From: Clostridium tagluense
GTDB taxonomy: Bacteria > Bacillota > Clostridia > Clostridiales > Clostridiaceae
DNA length: 64,000 nucleotides
Assembly (NCBI RefSeq): GCF_003865095.1
Contig: NZ_BHYK01000007.1
Span: forward strand, 62,001-126,000
Direction of reading: 5' to 3'
Notes under the pieces: model-generated
Seen by the model: only the letters and a program-made list of their open reading frames with translations
What the model was told of the DNA's origin: nothing
The model's database searches: none
Shown here: one piece after another, positions 53,676 to 61,725 of the stretch
Position numbering within the stretch: position 1 is the stretch's first letter
How the letters are laid out: each line of letters starts with the position of its first letter
Position numbers and translations under genes: made by a program

Positions 53676-54047
53676 TTAAAACTCGCTATAAATTTCACTT
53701 AATATATCAATTAGCTTATCTTTATCAACTCCTATATAATGTGCTTCTATAATTATTTTCTTCATATGGTCTTTAATTTCTTTCATTTTTTCTTCATCCA
53801 TTACAGGTTCAAAATTTTCAACTACAAAGGTTCCTTTTCCTCGTATAACTTCAATTGCTTTCATTCGCTCTAGCTCATTATATGCTTTGCTTATAGTATT
53901 AGGGTTGATGGCTATAATTGAGGCAAGTTCCCGTACAGAAGGCAGTTTATCTCCAGGTTTCAATATTCCTTTTATTATATTTTCCTTTATTTTCTCAATA
54001 ATCTGTTCATAAATAGGTTTGCTGCTTCTGCTGTCGATATTTATCAA
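53676..54047 (-). CDS. GntR family regulator, YtrA subfamily
   Basis: A 123-residue repressor-type protein: winged helix at about 5-75 (SSKPIYEQIIEKIKENIIKGILKPGDKLPSVRELASIIAINPNTISKAYNELERMKAIEVIRGKGTFVV) and a short helical dimerisation tail, as in YtrA. I chose TTG 54047, with AAGGTGA a few bases upstream, over TTG 54065. First gene of the exporter operon; a palindromic operator overlaps its promoter, so autoregulation is likely. Confidence 0.9.
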   Translation of the reverse strand: MINIDSRSSKPIYEQIIEKIKENIIKGILKPGDKLPSVRELASIIAINPNTISKAYNELERMKAIEVIRGKGTFVVENFEPVMDEEKMKEIKDHMKKIIIEAHYIGVDKDKLIDILSEIYSEF

Positions 54048-54107
54048 GGATTCACCTTCTTTCAAATAATATTTTATTTGCTTGAGTGCACTATGTGTAT
54101 TACTTCA

Positions 54108-54152
54108 TGTAGTGCACTATATAAATATAGTACACTACATTTACATTGTCAA
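54108..54152 (-). promoter_or_regulatory. GntR/ABC operon promoter with palindromic operator
   Basis: On the minus strand TTGACA (54147-54152), a 17-base spacer and TATATT (54124-54129). TGTAGTGCACTATAT (54108-54122) and ATATAGTACACTACA (54125-54139) form a 15-bp inverted repeat with one mismatch overlapping the -10. A further AGTGCACTATGTG half-site follows. Confidence 0.8.
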
Positions 54153-54301
54153 GTAACATTTGTGAAATATTACTAGCAATAAAGAATATTCAAAAGGGCT
54201 CAACTAAATAAAAATTTACTATTATTTCATTGAATAGAATATTTTAAGTGAATATTTTGATTTTAATATATTGAGTAATATATAGCAGGAGATGATTTGT
54301 T

Positions 54302-54757
54302 TTGGGTTCTAATATTATTTTATTGATAATTCTTGCAGCTGCCATATTTGGAAAGGCTAATTCAGTTGCGATTGCTACATGTATCTTACTTATGTTGAAA
54401 CTCTTAGGTTTGGACAGATATGCATATCCTTTTATAGAAAAAAGCGGAATTACAGGTGGACTTATATTTCTTATAGCCGCTATAATGATACCTATTGCAA
54501 ACGGACGGATTACAGCAGAGAATATAAAAAGCGTATTTACATCCTGGATAGGCATAACAGCTCTAGTCCTCTCATTTTTAACAACATATTTGAGTGGACA
54601 AGGACTTAACTATCTTACGGTTCAGGGACATAGCGATATTATGCCTGCCATGATAATAGGTGCAGTTGCAGCTGCAGCGTTCTTAGGAGGGGTGCCTGTA
54701 GGACCGCTTATTACATCGGGAATGGTAGCTTTATTTGCAAAGTTGATTCACAAATAA
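54302..54757 (+). CDS. DUF441 family membrane protein
   Basis: A 151-residue protein with about four to five membrane helices (IILLIILAAAIFGKANSVAIATCILLML; GGLIFLIAAIMIPIANG; WIGITALVLSFLTTYLSG; MIIGAVAAAAFLGGVPVGPLITSGMVALFAK). The GLNYLT and GVPVGPLI segments are typical of DUF441 (YeaL-like), whose function is unknown. The start is TTG, with AGGAGATGA ending six bases before. It is monocistronic. Confidence 0.85.
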   Translation: MGSNIILLIILAAAIFGKANSVAIATCILLMLKLLGLDRYAYPFIEKSGITGGLIFLIAAIMIPIANGRITAENIKSVFTSWIGITALVLSFLTTYLSGQGLNYLTVQGHSDIMPAMIIGAVAAAAFLGGVPVGPLITSGMVALFAKLIHK

Positions 54758-54803
54758 CATTAGTATGAATAGCAGGAGAAGTCCTGCTATTCATACTAAT
54801 GTT
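54756..54803. terminator. 22-bp perfect palindrome ending the DUF441 and small coiled-coil genes
   Basis: Arms 54756-54777 and 54782-54803 pair perfectly around a GAAG loop. There is no long T run, but placement between two converging genes suggests a bidirectional terminator. Confidence 0.7.
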
Positions 54804-54820
54804 AGAACCCTTTTACATGC

Positions 54821-55144
54821 TTAAACAAAGATGTTAATTATATTATTATTAAAATTTCTTAAATTTTCTTTACTTATATTTGAACTTTCAGCAATATCTT
54901 TTGATGGCTCTGCCTTTTCACTAGATGATGGGACTGGTTTGATTATTTGTTGTTGCTGAATTTGTGCTTGAATTTGTTGTATTTTAGCCTCTATTACTTG
55001 AATTTTGACTTGTTTTGTTTTTTTATCATCCCAACTTGAATTAATTTGGCTCAATTGTAATTTGAGAGTTATTTCTTGTAATTTAAGCTGACTTACATCG
55101 CTACTAGTATTTGTTACAAAATCGAACATTGATGAAATACTCAT
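54821..55144 (-). CDS. Small Gln-rich coiled-coil protein (FlxA-like)
   Basis: A 107-residue hydrophilic protein with no signal peptide. Residues about 15-75 are a Gln-rich heptad-like helix (LKLQEITLKLQLSQINSSWDDKK...VIEAKIQQIQAQIQQQQ), then a Ser/Pro/Lys-rich linker. It resembles FlxA-like proteins of unknown role; the likeness is weak. It is preceded by one of the shared TCACATA promoters, so it belongs to the glycosylation/two-component regulon. Confidence 0.7.
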   Translation of the reverse strand: MSISSMFDFVTNTSSDVSQLKLQEITLKLQLSQINSSWDDKKTKQVKIQVIEAKIQQIQAQIQQQQIIKPVPSSSEKAEPSKDIAESSNISKENLRNFNNNIINIFV

Positions 55145-55216
55145 ACTATCCTCTCCTTTTAAATTATCTATAATTGATTTTAATCTTTTTATCTTTATCT
55201 ATAATTATAATTATCA

Positions 55217-55258
55217 ATTGTGGCATCAATGTGTAATAAATATGTGAACTTTATGTGA
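55217..55258 (-). promoter_or_regulatory. TCACATA-box promoter 1 (FlxA-like gene)
   Basis: On the minus strand TCACATA (55252-55258), AAGT, TCACATA (55241-55247), then 18 bases and CACAAT (55217-55222) as -10. The direct repeat of 11-bp period replaces the -35, as for OmpR/PhoB-family activators. Confidence 0.8.
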
Positions 55259-55278
55259 TAATTTTAGGGCTAAGAAGC

Positions 55279-55318
55279 ATAAGGAACTATGCTTTTTAAT
55301 TAGAAAACATAGTTCCTT
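55279..55318 (-). terminator. Terminator of the GtrB-like gene
   Basis: AAGGAACTATG (55281-55291) and CATAGTTCCTT (55308-55318) pair; the stem includes the end of the coding region. Confidence 0.6.
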
Positions 55319-56279
55319 TTAAAACCTCATTTTTATTAAGATCATTATGACTTATGGTACTTTCTACTATATATAGTGGCCTGTTTTTGCCCTCATCAGA
55401 AATTCTTCCAATATATTGCCCCAAGATAGCCAAAAAACAAGACATTATACCAAACATAATTAAGTTAATTGACAAAATAAGCCCTAAATTTAATATACTA
55501 TTGCTCTTAATCACTGAGGTTATAATACTACTAATTAATAAAACAGCACCTATTAAACCAGTAAATGCTCCAAAGTAGCCGGCTACCATTAATGGTTTAT
55601 AAGAGAATGATGTTATTCCATCAAAAGCTAATTTCATCATCTTTTTTAGTGAGTATTTAGTTTCACCAGCAAATCGTTCCTGACGTGCAAATTCTACAAA
55701 GGTTTGTTTATAGCCAACCCAACTAACTAAACCTCTTATATACCTATTTTTTTCTGGTAATGAATTTAAAGCATCACATACTTTTCTATCTATAAGTCTG
55801 AAATCTCCAGTATCAACGGGAATATCAATTGTTGTCATGCTTTTTAGTAATCTATAGTAGGATTTAGCGGTAAATTTTTTGAAAAAGGTTTCACCTTCTC
55901 GCTTAATTCTTTTTCCATATACAACATTATAGCCTTGTCTCCATTTTTTAGTCATTTCTAAAATAGCTTCTGGAGGATCTTGAAGATCTGCATCTATTAC
56001 AATAATAGCGTTACCTAGGGCTATATTCATTCCAGCAGTTATAGCAGCTTGATGTCCAAAATTTCTTGAAAAATTTACAAGTTTTATATTGGCATCTTTC
56101 TTACATATATCTTCCATTTTATCTCTTGTTGTGTCCGAACTTCCATCATTAATAAATACAATTTCATAATTTTCTAATGTACGATCCATTACGGATTTTA
56201 ATCTATAATAACTCTCATTTATAACAAGTTCTTCATTATACAAAGGCACCACTAAAGAATAAACAATTCTATTAGTCAT
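55296..56279 (-). CDS. GtrB/DPM1-like family 2 glycosyltransferase
   Basis: A 327-residue enzyme that should load a sugar from its nucleotide form onto undecaprenyl phosphate on the inner membrane face. The GT2 domain shows VVPLYNEELVINES, FINDGSSDTT and the metal site VIDADLQDPPEAI; two C-terminal membrane helices (about 230-300) are typical of GtrB/CsbB. Start ATG 56279 has AAGGGA upstream; the longer frame to 56360 would run into the promoter. A TCACATA-box promoter precedes it. With GtrA and a GT39 enzyme nearby it forms the expected trio of a three-component glycosylation system. Confidence 0.9.
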   Translation of the reverse strand: MTNRIVYSLVVPLYNEELVINESYYRLKSVMDRTLENYEIVFINDGSSDTTRDKMEDICKKDANIKLVNFSRNFGHQAAITAGMNIALGNAIIVIDADLQDPPEAILEMTKKWRQGYNVVYGKRIKREGETFFKKFTAKSYYRLLKSMTTIDIPVDTGDFRLIDRKVCDALNSLPEKNRYIRGLVSWVGYKQTFVEFARQERFAGETKYSLKKMMKLAFDGITSFSYKPLMVAGYFGAFTGLIGAVLLISSIITSVIKSNSILNLGLILSINLIMFGIMSCFLAILGQYIGRISDEGKNRPLYIVESTISHNDLNKNEVLKGTMFSN

Positions 56280-56341
56280 TTTTATCATTCCCTTCACTGT
56301 AATCTTTTTCTGCAACTCTATAATTAAAATTATAGATGCTA

Positions 56342-56383
56342 ATTGTAGCGACAGTATCAAATTAATATGTGAACTTTATGTGA
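56342..56383 (-). promoter_or_regulatory. TCACATA-box promoter 2 (GtrB-like gene)
   Basis: On the minus strand TCACATA (56377-56383), AAGT, TCACATA (56366-56372), 18 bases, TACAAT (56342-56347). Confidence 0.85.
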
Positions 56384-56430
56384 GCTGTATAGTCTATTAT
56401 TTTGTAAAAAAATATTGAATAAATATCAAT

Positions 56431-56475
56431 AAAACTAAAATTCTTTAACATATTAGTTTAAAGAATTTTAGTTTT
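56431..56475 (-). terminator. Terminator of the alpha/beta hydrolase gene
   Basis: An 18-bp perfect stem (56431-56448 with 56458-56475) lies 40 bases past the stop, between A-rich and T-rich flanks. Confidence 0.85.
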
Positions 56476-56515
56476 ATATTGTTCACAGATATTATTGAGT
56501 ATGATTTTATGTATA

Positions 56516-57997
56516 TTAACTTACATTTATCATTACGTATTTAGCAATCTCCTCACCAAGTTGTCTATTTCTATCTAAATTTCGTGAATATACCTTAATC
56601 AAAACTTGACCTGGGTTTAACGCCTTAAATATTCCATTAGTTGCTATTTGGACTGAGTCCATAGCCCCACTTTCTTTTTTAAATGAAACTATTTTGCTTG
56701 TAGCAGTAAGCGGATATGCTTGAGTATTTAAAGATACATATCCTCCAACATTAACATTTATTGTTTCATAATTATTTTTATCTACGTAGGTTAAATTTTT
56801 ACCATTGTATGATAGAGTTATATCCACTTGTGGAATATACCTTCCTATTTTCCGAGGTAAATATGTATCGTCTTGTGGGTTTATTGTATATCGTCCTTGT
56901 TTTTGATACCAATAATAAGCACCACCCATCATTGCGCCTAGGGAAGAATTGTCTTCTGTAGACATAATCCCCGCAGTATTAGGATTTAATTTATATAAGG
57001 ACTGCCAAAAATATGTATATATTGGTAAACAATGTTTTTCTCTTTGCTCCATAAGAAGGAAATAGTTAGGATATAAGTCTGCGTGATAACACATTTTTTC
57101 TAAGGCTCTATTGCTATCTCCAGACAAATTATTATTTGTTAATGCAGAAGACTTGTACATTTCAAACACGATTTTTTGTTTGTCAATTAGTCTTCGCACT
57201 ATTTTATCAGCCTCCTCAGCAGTCGTGTTACCATTTAGGTAAGATTTTGACCTTTCCGAGTAATAAGGGTCTAATAAGGCTACTCTATCAGGCATTAATT
57301 CTTTAGGGATATCTCCATTTTCAATATGCTTATCAACCAAATCTACCAATCGTATAGCCATTTGATTTCCTAAGGAGTGTCCGACAATTCTAATATCGTC
57401 TCCCTTATAGCCTTCCATGGCCTTTGAATAAGACTCATAAAATAAGTCAGCGGAGGTTTTGTTAGGCATATTTTTAGTTTCATAGCCAGTTACTTTTTTC
57501 CATCTCATATTAATAGGAATTAGTCCAACCCAATGTTGAGAAGTCCATATTTTATCCTCTGCACATTCTACGATAGGTTCGTCAGCTAATTGTTTCCAGT
57601 TGAAAATTCCTACATTATAACCTTTATTTATCCAATCTTTAAGTACGTTAATATCTATAGTCGGGTCTGCATATGGTTGATATTGAAAATTAGGAAAAGA
57701 ATCACTTAATCCTGCATTTTTCAATATACTCTCTGCCCACCCATGTACGAATATAACTGTGGGTTTTGTTTTATCAAAATAAGGGGTAGGGCTATTGCTA
57801 TTATGTACCCTATTGTATTGGTCAAACCAATATAGTCCTACCTCTAAACTATTTGTAGCAGGGAAATATTCTGGTTCTTTTGTAATTATGCTAAAATCCT
57901 TCAACGAGGAAATAGCAAATGCGTTAATGCACGGAGTTGATATTACAGATGTTAGTAATGCTGCTATTAGAACCGCTAATATTTTTGCTTTTCTCAT
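56516..57997 (-). CDS. Secreted alpha/beta hydrolase (lipase-like) with C-terminal Ig-like domain
   Basis: A 493-residue exported protein: signal peptide to about residue 27 (ILAVLIAALLTSVISTPCINAFA), then an alpha/beta-hydrolase fold. Oxyanion motif TVIFVHGWAE, nucleophile elbow VGHSLGNQ with the catalytic Ser, and Asp in ALLDPYYS are visible. The last 85 residues (VDITLSYNGKNLTYVDKNNYETINVNVGGYVSLNTQAYP...) look like a bacterial Ig-like domain. The substrate, lipid or ester, is unknown. It lies within the glycosylation block but has no TCACATA box; instead a 14-bp inverted repeat covers its leader. Confidence 0.83.
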   Translation of the reverse strand: MRKAKILAVLIAALLTSVISTPCINAFAISSLKDFSIITKEPEYFPATNSLEVGLYWFDQYNRVHNSNSPTPYFDKTKPTVIFVHGWAESILKNAGLSDSFPNFQYQPYADPTIDINVLKDWINKGYNVGIFNWKQLADEPIVECAEDKIWTSQHWVGLIPINMRWKKVTGYETKNMPNKTSADLFYESYSKAMEGYKGDDIRIVGHSLGNQMAIRLVDLVDKHIENGDIPKELMPDRVALLDPYYSERSKSYLNGNTTAEEADKIVRRLIDKQKIVFEMYKSSALTNNNLSGDSNRALEKMCYHADLYPNYFLLMEQREKHCLPIYTYFWQSLYKLNPNTAGIMSTEDNSSLGAMMGGAYYWYQKQGRYTINPQDDTYLPRKIGRYIPQVDITLSYNGKNLTYVDKNNYETINVNVGGYVSLNTQAYPLTATSKIVSFKKESGAMDSVQIATNGIFKALNPGQVLIKVYSRNLDRNRQLGEEIAKYVMINVS

Positions 57998-58012
57998 AAC
58001 TATTAATGCCCC

Positions 58013-58060
58013 CTTTTCTATCTATACTGTTTTTAGTATAAAATATTATAGATAGAAAAG
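58013..58060 (-). promoter_or_regulatory. Inverted repeat in the leader of the hydrolase gene
   Basis: CTTTTCTATCTATA (58013-58026) and TATAGATAGAAAAG (58047-58060) are perfect 14-bp complements, 20 bases apart, directly before the GGGGG ribosome site. One arm contains a possible -10 (TATAAT at 58045-58050, minus strand). It could be an operator or an mRNA hairpin. Confidence 0.55.
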
Positions 58061-58161
58061 CAATATTTAATAACTTAGTTTGCCATTGATACAATACTAA
58101 GGTATATTTAGAAGCATTTTCTAAGAGAGGATTTAAAAGTGAATTTTTGTCATTGAAATTA

Positions 58162-58182
58162 TTTCACATAAAGCATGTGAAA
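58162..58182. repeat. TTTCACAT/ATGTGAAA dyad
   Basis: TTTCACAT (58162-58169) and ATGTGAAA (58175-58182) form a dyad around AAAGC. The half-site TCACAT is the same as in the two-component regulon boxes, but here inverted. It lies in a gene-free stretch between the hydrolase and the repeat protein. Confidence 0.5.
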
Positions 58183-58267
58183 AAGATTTTAATGTGTTTA
58201 TTTATTGCAGCTTCAAAAGCATTTTGTATAGCATATTCTTGAGTCTTGGCTATTGTAACCGCTCATA

Positions 58268-58804
58268 CTAAAGGGATAGAGGAGTTGTTACTGAATTATT
58301 TGGTTTGTCTAAATTTGTTATATTAGATTTTATAGATTCTTCTAAGGCCTTAAGTATAGAATCTGATTGAGTCTGAGTTATTGTGCCTTTTCCATGATGT
58401 TTAGTTGTTTTCATTGAAGATTCAAAGGCACTTTTAATTGCTGTTTGTTGGTCCTCTGTAATTGTACCTGCTGATACCAAGCTATCTAAGGGGTTTGCAG
58501 GTCTATTATTATAGATTCCTGAAGATTGAATAGACTTACCTACTGATTGAAAAGCACTTTGAATTGCATTTGCTTGATTTTGGGTGATTGTTCCAGCACC
58601 TACCAGATCATCTAGTGGGTTAGTTCTATCTGTTATACCTGCGTTGCCAACGGATTGAAGTGCTTGTTGACTAATTTCAATTGAATCAGCCTGTATTTCT
58701 TTTTTTTGTTGTTCAGATTTAGTGGTTTCTAAAGCTTTAGCAATTTTTTCGTTTTTTTGAGTATACAGATCAATTGTGTTTTGAGAACTGCTTATTGTAT
58801 TCAT
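58268..58804 (-). CDS. Small repeat protein of unknown function, member of the TCACATA regulon
   Basis: A 178-residue hydrophilic protein without signal peptide. Two clear repeats, NPLDDLVGAGTITQNQANAI and NPLDSLVSAGTITEDQQTAI, each followed by an SAF helix, start near residues 62 and 103; a third partial copy is GKGTITQTQSDSILKALEES near 137. The GTIT-xxQ-xxAI pattern recalls helical repeats of DUF2680-type proteins, but I make no family claim. It has its own TCACATA-box promoter and so should be made with the glycosylation enzymes. It might be a target, chaperone or regulator of them; nothing shows which. Confidence 0.7.
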   Translation of the reverse strand: MNTISSSQNTIDLYTQKNEKIAKALETTKSEQQKKEIQADSIEISQQALQSVGNAGITDRTNPLDDLVGAGTITQNQANAIQSAFQSVGKSIQSSGIYNNRPANPLDSLVSAGTITEDQQTAIKSAFESSMKTTKHHGKGTITQTQSDSILKALEESIKSNITNLDKPNNSVTTPLSL

Positions 58805-58886
58805 AGTATTCTCTCCTTTTAATAAATCTAATTTTTTGTAACTTTTATTTTCTAATCTTTTCTTATAATTAAAATTATAAATGCCA

Positions 58887-58928
58887 ATTGTAGCATCAAT
58901 ATCTAATAAATATGTGAACTTTATGTGA
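58887..58928 (-). promoter_or_regulatory. TCACATA-box promoter 3 (repeat protein gene)
   Basis: On the minus strand TCACATA (58922-58928), AAGT, TCACATA (58911-58917), 18 bases, TACAAT (58887-58892). Confidence 0.85.
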
Positions 58929-58954
58929 TAGTATAAAAATAAGTTAGATAATTA

Positions 58955-61039
58955 TTATTTTGTAATATCAGCAGCTTTGAGATCATATAACGCTTCGGAA
59001 CTTCTGCCGCCAAATTGTGGAGTTTTTATGGCATCACTTGTTTTAGTTGTTGTAGAATCTTTCCACTCACTTTCTGCAACAAGTTTACCGGCTGATTTAG
59101 CCCAGGTCATGATTTCGTCATTAGAGCCTCCACCTTGTCCACCTACCATTACATATCTGACTTCGCCTTTCTTAACTAATTCCTTAAATTGAGCTAGGGT
59201 AATTGCTTTATCGGTTCCAAAGAAGCCCCAAGTCATTACAGATTCATTAGTTTTAAGTATTATATCTGTTGCATAACCATTAGTGGAGGAAGTTACAAGG
59301 ATATATTTTTCAGTAGTTTTATGACTGGTAAGGAATTCTATTAACTTGGAATTACTACTATTATTAGAAGTATTCATATTTGGATTTCCCTTCGCTCCAC
59401 TAGATATTAAACTAAGGCCTGCAGATGGGAAGGTTCCAGACATAGCATTAAGCATTGTAGTAGCAGACCAAACTATAGGGGTTATTAAAAGCCCTATTAA
59501 AGCAGTAGATACTAATACCTTCGAAAGCTTTGCATTTTTATTTTTTAACAGCTTAAGAATAATGATTATAATTGAAGAAACAAAACATAAAAGGGATATT
59601 GCAATCATTAAATATTTAGGGATACTTGAGGTTTTGTAATAATAAGATAGGATCAGTAACTGAAGTAATCCATCTACAACAAGTGCTATTGGTAAAATCC
59701 AAGATTTTAATCCATCCTCTTTATGAAGTTCCCACATAGACACAATTCCAATTCCAGTCAGGGCTGCGATTGGTGGAGCAAGCATAGTTAAATAATAAGG
59801 GTGAAATAAACCTGTGGTAAAGCTGAAATATATAAATTCAGGTATTAACCACATTGACCATAAAATTAAAGCTGATTTTTTTCTGTTATTAAAAGTAGGC
59901 TTAAGTTTTTCCTTTAATGCAGCTGCTATAAATCCGAATACTGCAAGTGGGAATAACCAAATTATCTGATCTGACATACTATTATTTGAAAATAATCTTG
60001 TAATACTAGACTTTTCACTTCCACCCATGCTACCACCACCGCCGCCATTAGTAGTTCCTCTTTTGCCATCTTCTGTAGCCGGCGTATCTCCTTGCATTCT
60101 TTTTTCAAAGTTGCCATCATTTCTAGTAGGACGTTTTGAGTTAGCGCTTGAGCTATCATTTCCAGTAGGGGGAGTTCCACCAGGCATTCCGTCAGTGGGT
60201 CCGCCTTGATTTTTAGCGCCACCCATGCCGCCACCAGTACTACTGCTTCCGATTCCAAGCCTTTCTAGGCCATTATGTCCAAATATTAGTTCAAGTTCTG
60301 AGTTATAAGTTGTACTACTTCCCACATAAGGCCTGTTTGCAGCAGGTATTAAATCTACTACTATAGCCCAGGAGAATGAAACAACTAGGAGAATCATGGT
60401 TCCTGCCATAAGATGAATTATTCTCTTTTTAAGTGAAACTGCATTAGAAAGAAGATAAGTTATATATATAGCTGGAATCACCATATAAGCTTGAAGCATC
60501 TTTATATTAAAACCAATACCTACAATAGCTAAACACATCAAGAGATATTTAATGTTACCTTTCTCAGCAGCTATAGAAATAGCCCAACATGCCAGTAGTA
60601 GCGTTAAAACAAGTAAGTTATCGCAAGTGTTATTTCTACTTACAGCAACAAAAACCGGGGTTACTGCAAGAAATAATGCTGAAAGAAGAGCAGCTTCAGT
60701 TCCAAAGGATCTTTTAACGATAATGTATATAATTGCAACGGATATTATTCCTGCAAGAGCCTGGGGAAGAAGAATACTCCAGCCACTAAATCCAAAGATT
60801 TTAGCAGAGATTGCTTGAAGCCAAAAACCTAGAGGTGGCTTATCAATGCTTATAAAGCTAGTAGGGTCAAAAGCTACGAAAAAGAAATTCTTAAAACTCA
60901 TAGTCATACTTTTTACACCAGCAGCATAATAAAGATTTGAATATCCCTCAATGCTTAAATTAGTAAAATTTAAGATTCCTGACAATAATAATATTAAGGA
61001 TAATAATAGCTTTTCTTTTGAAAGTTTTAATTTTTTCAT
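58955..61039 (-). CDS. GT39 (PMT/ArnT-like) membrane glycosyltransferase with Gly-rich extracellular insert
   Basis: A 694-residue protein with about twelve membrane helices. The first outer loop has the catalytic-type acidic motif SFISIDKPPLGFWLQAI; SRNNTCDNLLVLTLLLACWA is also family-typical. GT39/GT-C enzymes take a sugar from a lipid carrier and put it on an acceptor outside the membrane. An unusual low-complexity insert at about 275-355 is rich in Gly, Ser, Thr and Asn (GGGMGG, NGGGGGSMGG) and is probably extracytoplasmic. It follows gtrA in one unit; the start at ATG 61039 has AAAGGGAG upstream. Confidence 0.87.
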   Translation of the reverse strand: MKKLKLSKEKLLLSLILLLSGILNFTNLSIEGYSNLYYAAGVKSMTMSFKNFFFVAFDPTSFISIDKPPLGFWLQAISAKIFGFSGWSILLPQALAGIISVAIIYIIVKRSFGTEAALLSALFLAVTPVFVAVSRNNTCDNLLVLTLLLACWAISIAAEKGNIKYLLMCLAIVGIGFNIKMLQAYMVIPAIYITYLLSNAVSLKKRIIHLMAGTMILLVVSFSWAIVVDLIPAANRPYVGSSTTYNSELELIFGHNGLERLGIGSSSTGGGMGGAKNQGGPTDGMPGGTPPTGNDSSSANSKRPTRNDGNFEKRMQGDTPATEDGKRGTTNGGGGGSMGGSEKSSITRLFSNNSMSDQIIWLFPLAVFGFIAAALKEKLKPTFNNRKKSALILWSMWLIPEFIYFSFTTGLFHPYYLTMLAPPIAALTGIGIVSMWELHKEDGLKSWILPIALVVDGLLQLLILSYYYKTSSIPKYLMIAISLLCFVSSIIIIILKLLKNKNAKLSKVLVSTALIGLLITPIVWSATTMLNAMSGTFPSAGLSLISSGAKGNPNMNTSNNSSNSKLIEFLTSHKTTEKYILVTSSTNGYATDIILKTNESVMTWGFFGTDKAITLAQFKELVKKGEVRYVMVGGQGGGSNDEIMTWAKSAGKLVAESEWKDSTTTKTSDAIKTPQFGGRSSEALYDLKAADITK

Positions 61040-61125
61040 TTTAATTTGCTCCCTTTTATAATGAGTAATGACCCAAATAACCACCATTCCCATAATTATT
61101 TTAAAGTTATATCGCTACAGATTAC

Positions 61126-61560
61126 TTAATTAAATACCCACAATTTATAACAAAGAAAATTTGTTATTTGAGCTATAAAGGTGATAATTATTTTAGCTAC
61201 GTATACATTAATATCTAAGTTCTTTACTAAAAAATTCATTGTTATAAGAGTTATTAGAAGTGAGAATAAGTTTACTACAATAAATTGAAAAAGTTCATTA
61301 CCTGTTTTTTTATTAGAATTACTCTTAGAAAAAGTCCATTTTTTATTAAGTACAAAACTGTTAACAACTCCAAAACTATATCCAAGTATTTGACTTGCAA
61401 TGTAATTTAGTCCAATAAATCCATTAAACAATGTGAAGATTAAAAAATCTATTAGTGTATTTGCTACCCCTACTAGGGAAAATCGAGTTAAATGCTTAAG
61501 CTTTCCATATAAGATATAGTTCATAATGTTATCTAATGTCTTAATATTTTTCCACCCCAT
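61126..61560 (-). CDS. GtrA-like membrane protein (lipid-linked sugar flippase candidate)
   Basis: A 144-residue protein with four membrane helices: FSLVGVANTLIDFLIFTLFN, IASQILGYSFGVVNSFVLNKKWTFS, FIVVNLFSLLITLITMNFLV, VAKIIITFIAQITNFLCYKLWVF. The NSFVLNKKWTF motif is the GtrA hallmark. GtrA proteins are thought to flip undecaprenyl-phosphate-linked sugars. First gene of a two-gene unit with the GT39 enzyme, behind TCACATA-box 4. Confidence 0.92.
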   Translation of the reverse strand: MGWKNIKTLDNIMNYILYGKLKHLTRFSLVGVANTLIDFLIFTLFNGFIGLNYIASQILGYSFGVVNSFVLNKKWTFSKSNSNKKTGNELFQFIVVNLFSLLITLITMNFLVKNLDINVYVAKIIITFIAQITNFLCYKLWVFN

Positions 61561-61634
61561 TTTTCTAAAATATATTATCTTATTTATTAACAGGTATATT
61601 ACTTTTATCTGTATAGATTAGATTATAAACATCA

Positions 61635-61676
61635 ATTGTAGTAGTAGTATCAAAAAAATATGTGAGCTTTATGTGA
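61635..61676 (-). promoter_or_regulatory. TCACATA-box promoter 4 (gtrA-GT39 unit)
   Basis: On the minus strand TCACATA (61670-61676), AAGC, TCACATA (61659-61665), 18 bases, TACAAT (61635-61640). Confidence 0.85.
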
Positions 61677-61688
61677 TACTATTAGCAC

Positions 61689-61723
61689 AAAAAAGCAATC
61701 AACATTTCTGCTGATTGCTTTTT
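61689..61723 (-). terminator. Terminator of the two-component operon
   Basis: AAAAAGCAATCA (61690-61701) pairs with TGATTGCTTTTT (61712-61723), flanked by A and T runs. Confidence 0.88.
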
Positions 61724-61725
61724 AT

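Noticed and set aside
59962-60258. Open frames on both strands across the Gly-rich part of the GT39 gene
   Set aside because: They arise from the low-complexity GGN codons; the main frame continues with membrane helices on both sides.
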